Part shown: positions 63,987 through 64,000 of the stretch, one piece after another | Layout: each line of letters begins with the position of its first letter | How positions within the stretch are numbered: position 1 is the stretch's first letter | Assembly (NCBI GenBank): GCA_036345935.2 | Contig: JADWOT020000006.1 | Coordinates: 7,910,519-7,974,518 of the forward strand | Direction of reading: 5' to 3' | Length of the DNA: 64,000 bases | Source: Taenia hydatigena | Lineage: Eukaryota; Platyhelminthes; Cestoda; Cyclophyllidea; Taeniidae | Program-made: the position numbers and the translations under genes | Notes under the pieces: generated by a model | The model's input: only the letters and a program-made list of their open reading frames with translations | What the model was told of the DNA's origin: nothing | Database searches by the model: none

Positions 63987-64000
63987 CTAAGTATCCCAAC

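Noticed and set aside
1..64000. tRNA genes, CRISPR arrays, intact transposons or viral genes
   Set aside because: No TTCGANNCC-type T-arm with a matching acceptor stem, no spaced direct repeats, and no transposase, reverse transcriptase or viral protein motif was seen in any frame.

Overview
This is animal (metazoan) nuclear DNA. It holds few genes, each split into short exons of about 80-390 bases. The introns run from about 75 bases to 6 kb, flanked by ordinary GT/AG sites. AATAAA signals follow the middle gene. Protein divergence, low GC introns and gene spacing suggest a lophotrochozoan, perhaps a flatworm; this is inference and no marker settles it. No rRNA, tRNA, CRISPR, intact transposon or bacterial-type gene was seen.

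Layout. (1) 602-17374, plus strand: the last six exons of PWP2/UTP1, a WD40 subunit of the UTPB complex in the small-subunit processome; its 5' end lies left of the window. (2) 17375-31145: about 13.8 kb with no confident gene, holding three diverged copies of a dispersed repeat and a few orphan open frames. (3) 31146-50160, plus strand: a twelve-exon voltage-sensor gene of the Hv1 (HVCN1)/TMEM266 family. Every exon junction is phase-consistent, giving about 752 residues. (4) 50161-61083: about 11 kb without an identified gene, but with exon-like segments on both strands. (5) 61084-63986, minus strand: the C-terminal exons of YIF1, a multi-pass ER/Golgi trafficking membrane protein whose start lies right of the window.

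The most interesting object is the Hv1-like gene. Its voltage sensor is clear: S1 has the Asp that sets proton selectivity, S2 aligns without gaps, S3 keeps both acids, S4 ends W-R-x-x-R-x-x-N, and a coiled coil with a conserved Cys follows. It departs from the known channel in several ways. About 127 residues, with four Cys and an N-glycosylation sequon, sit between S1 and S2, where human Hv1 has roughly ten. The first S4 arginine is Leu and the S2 acid is Phe. A tail of several hundred residues follows the coiled coil, closer to TMEM266 than to Hv1. It could be a modified proton channel or a non-conducting voltage sensor with a large extracellular domain.

The three genes share no pathway (ribosome biogenesis, membrane voltage sensing, ER/Golgi transport). 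All assignments come from reading the translations against remembered family sequences; no search was run.
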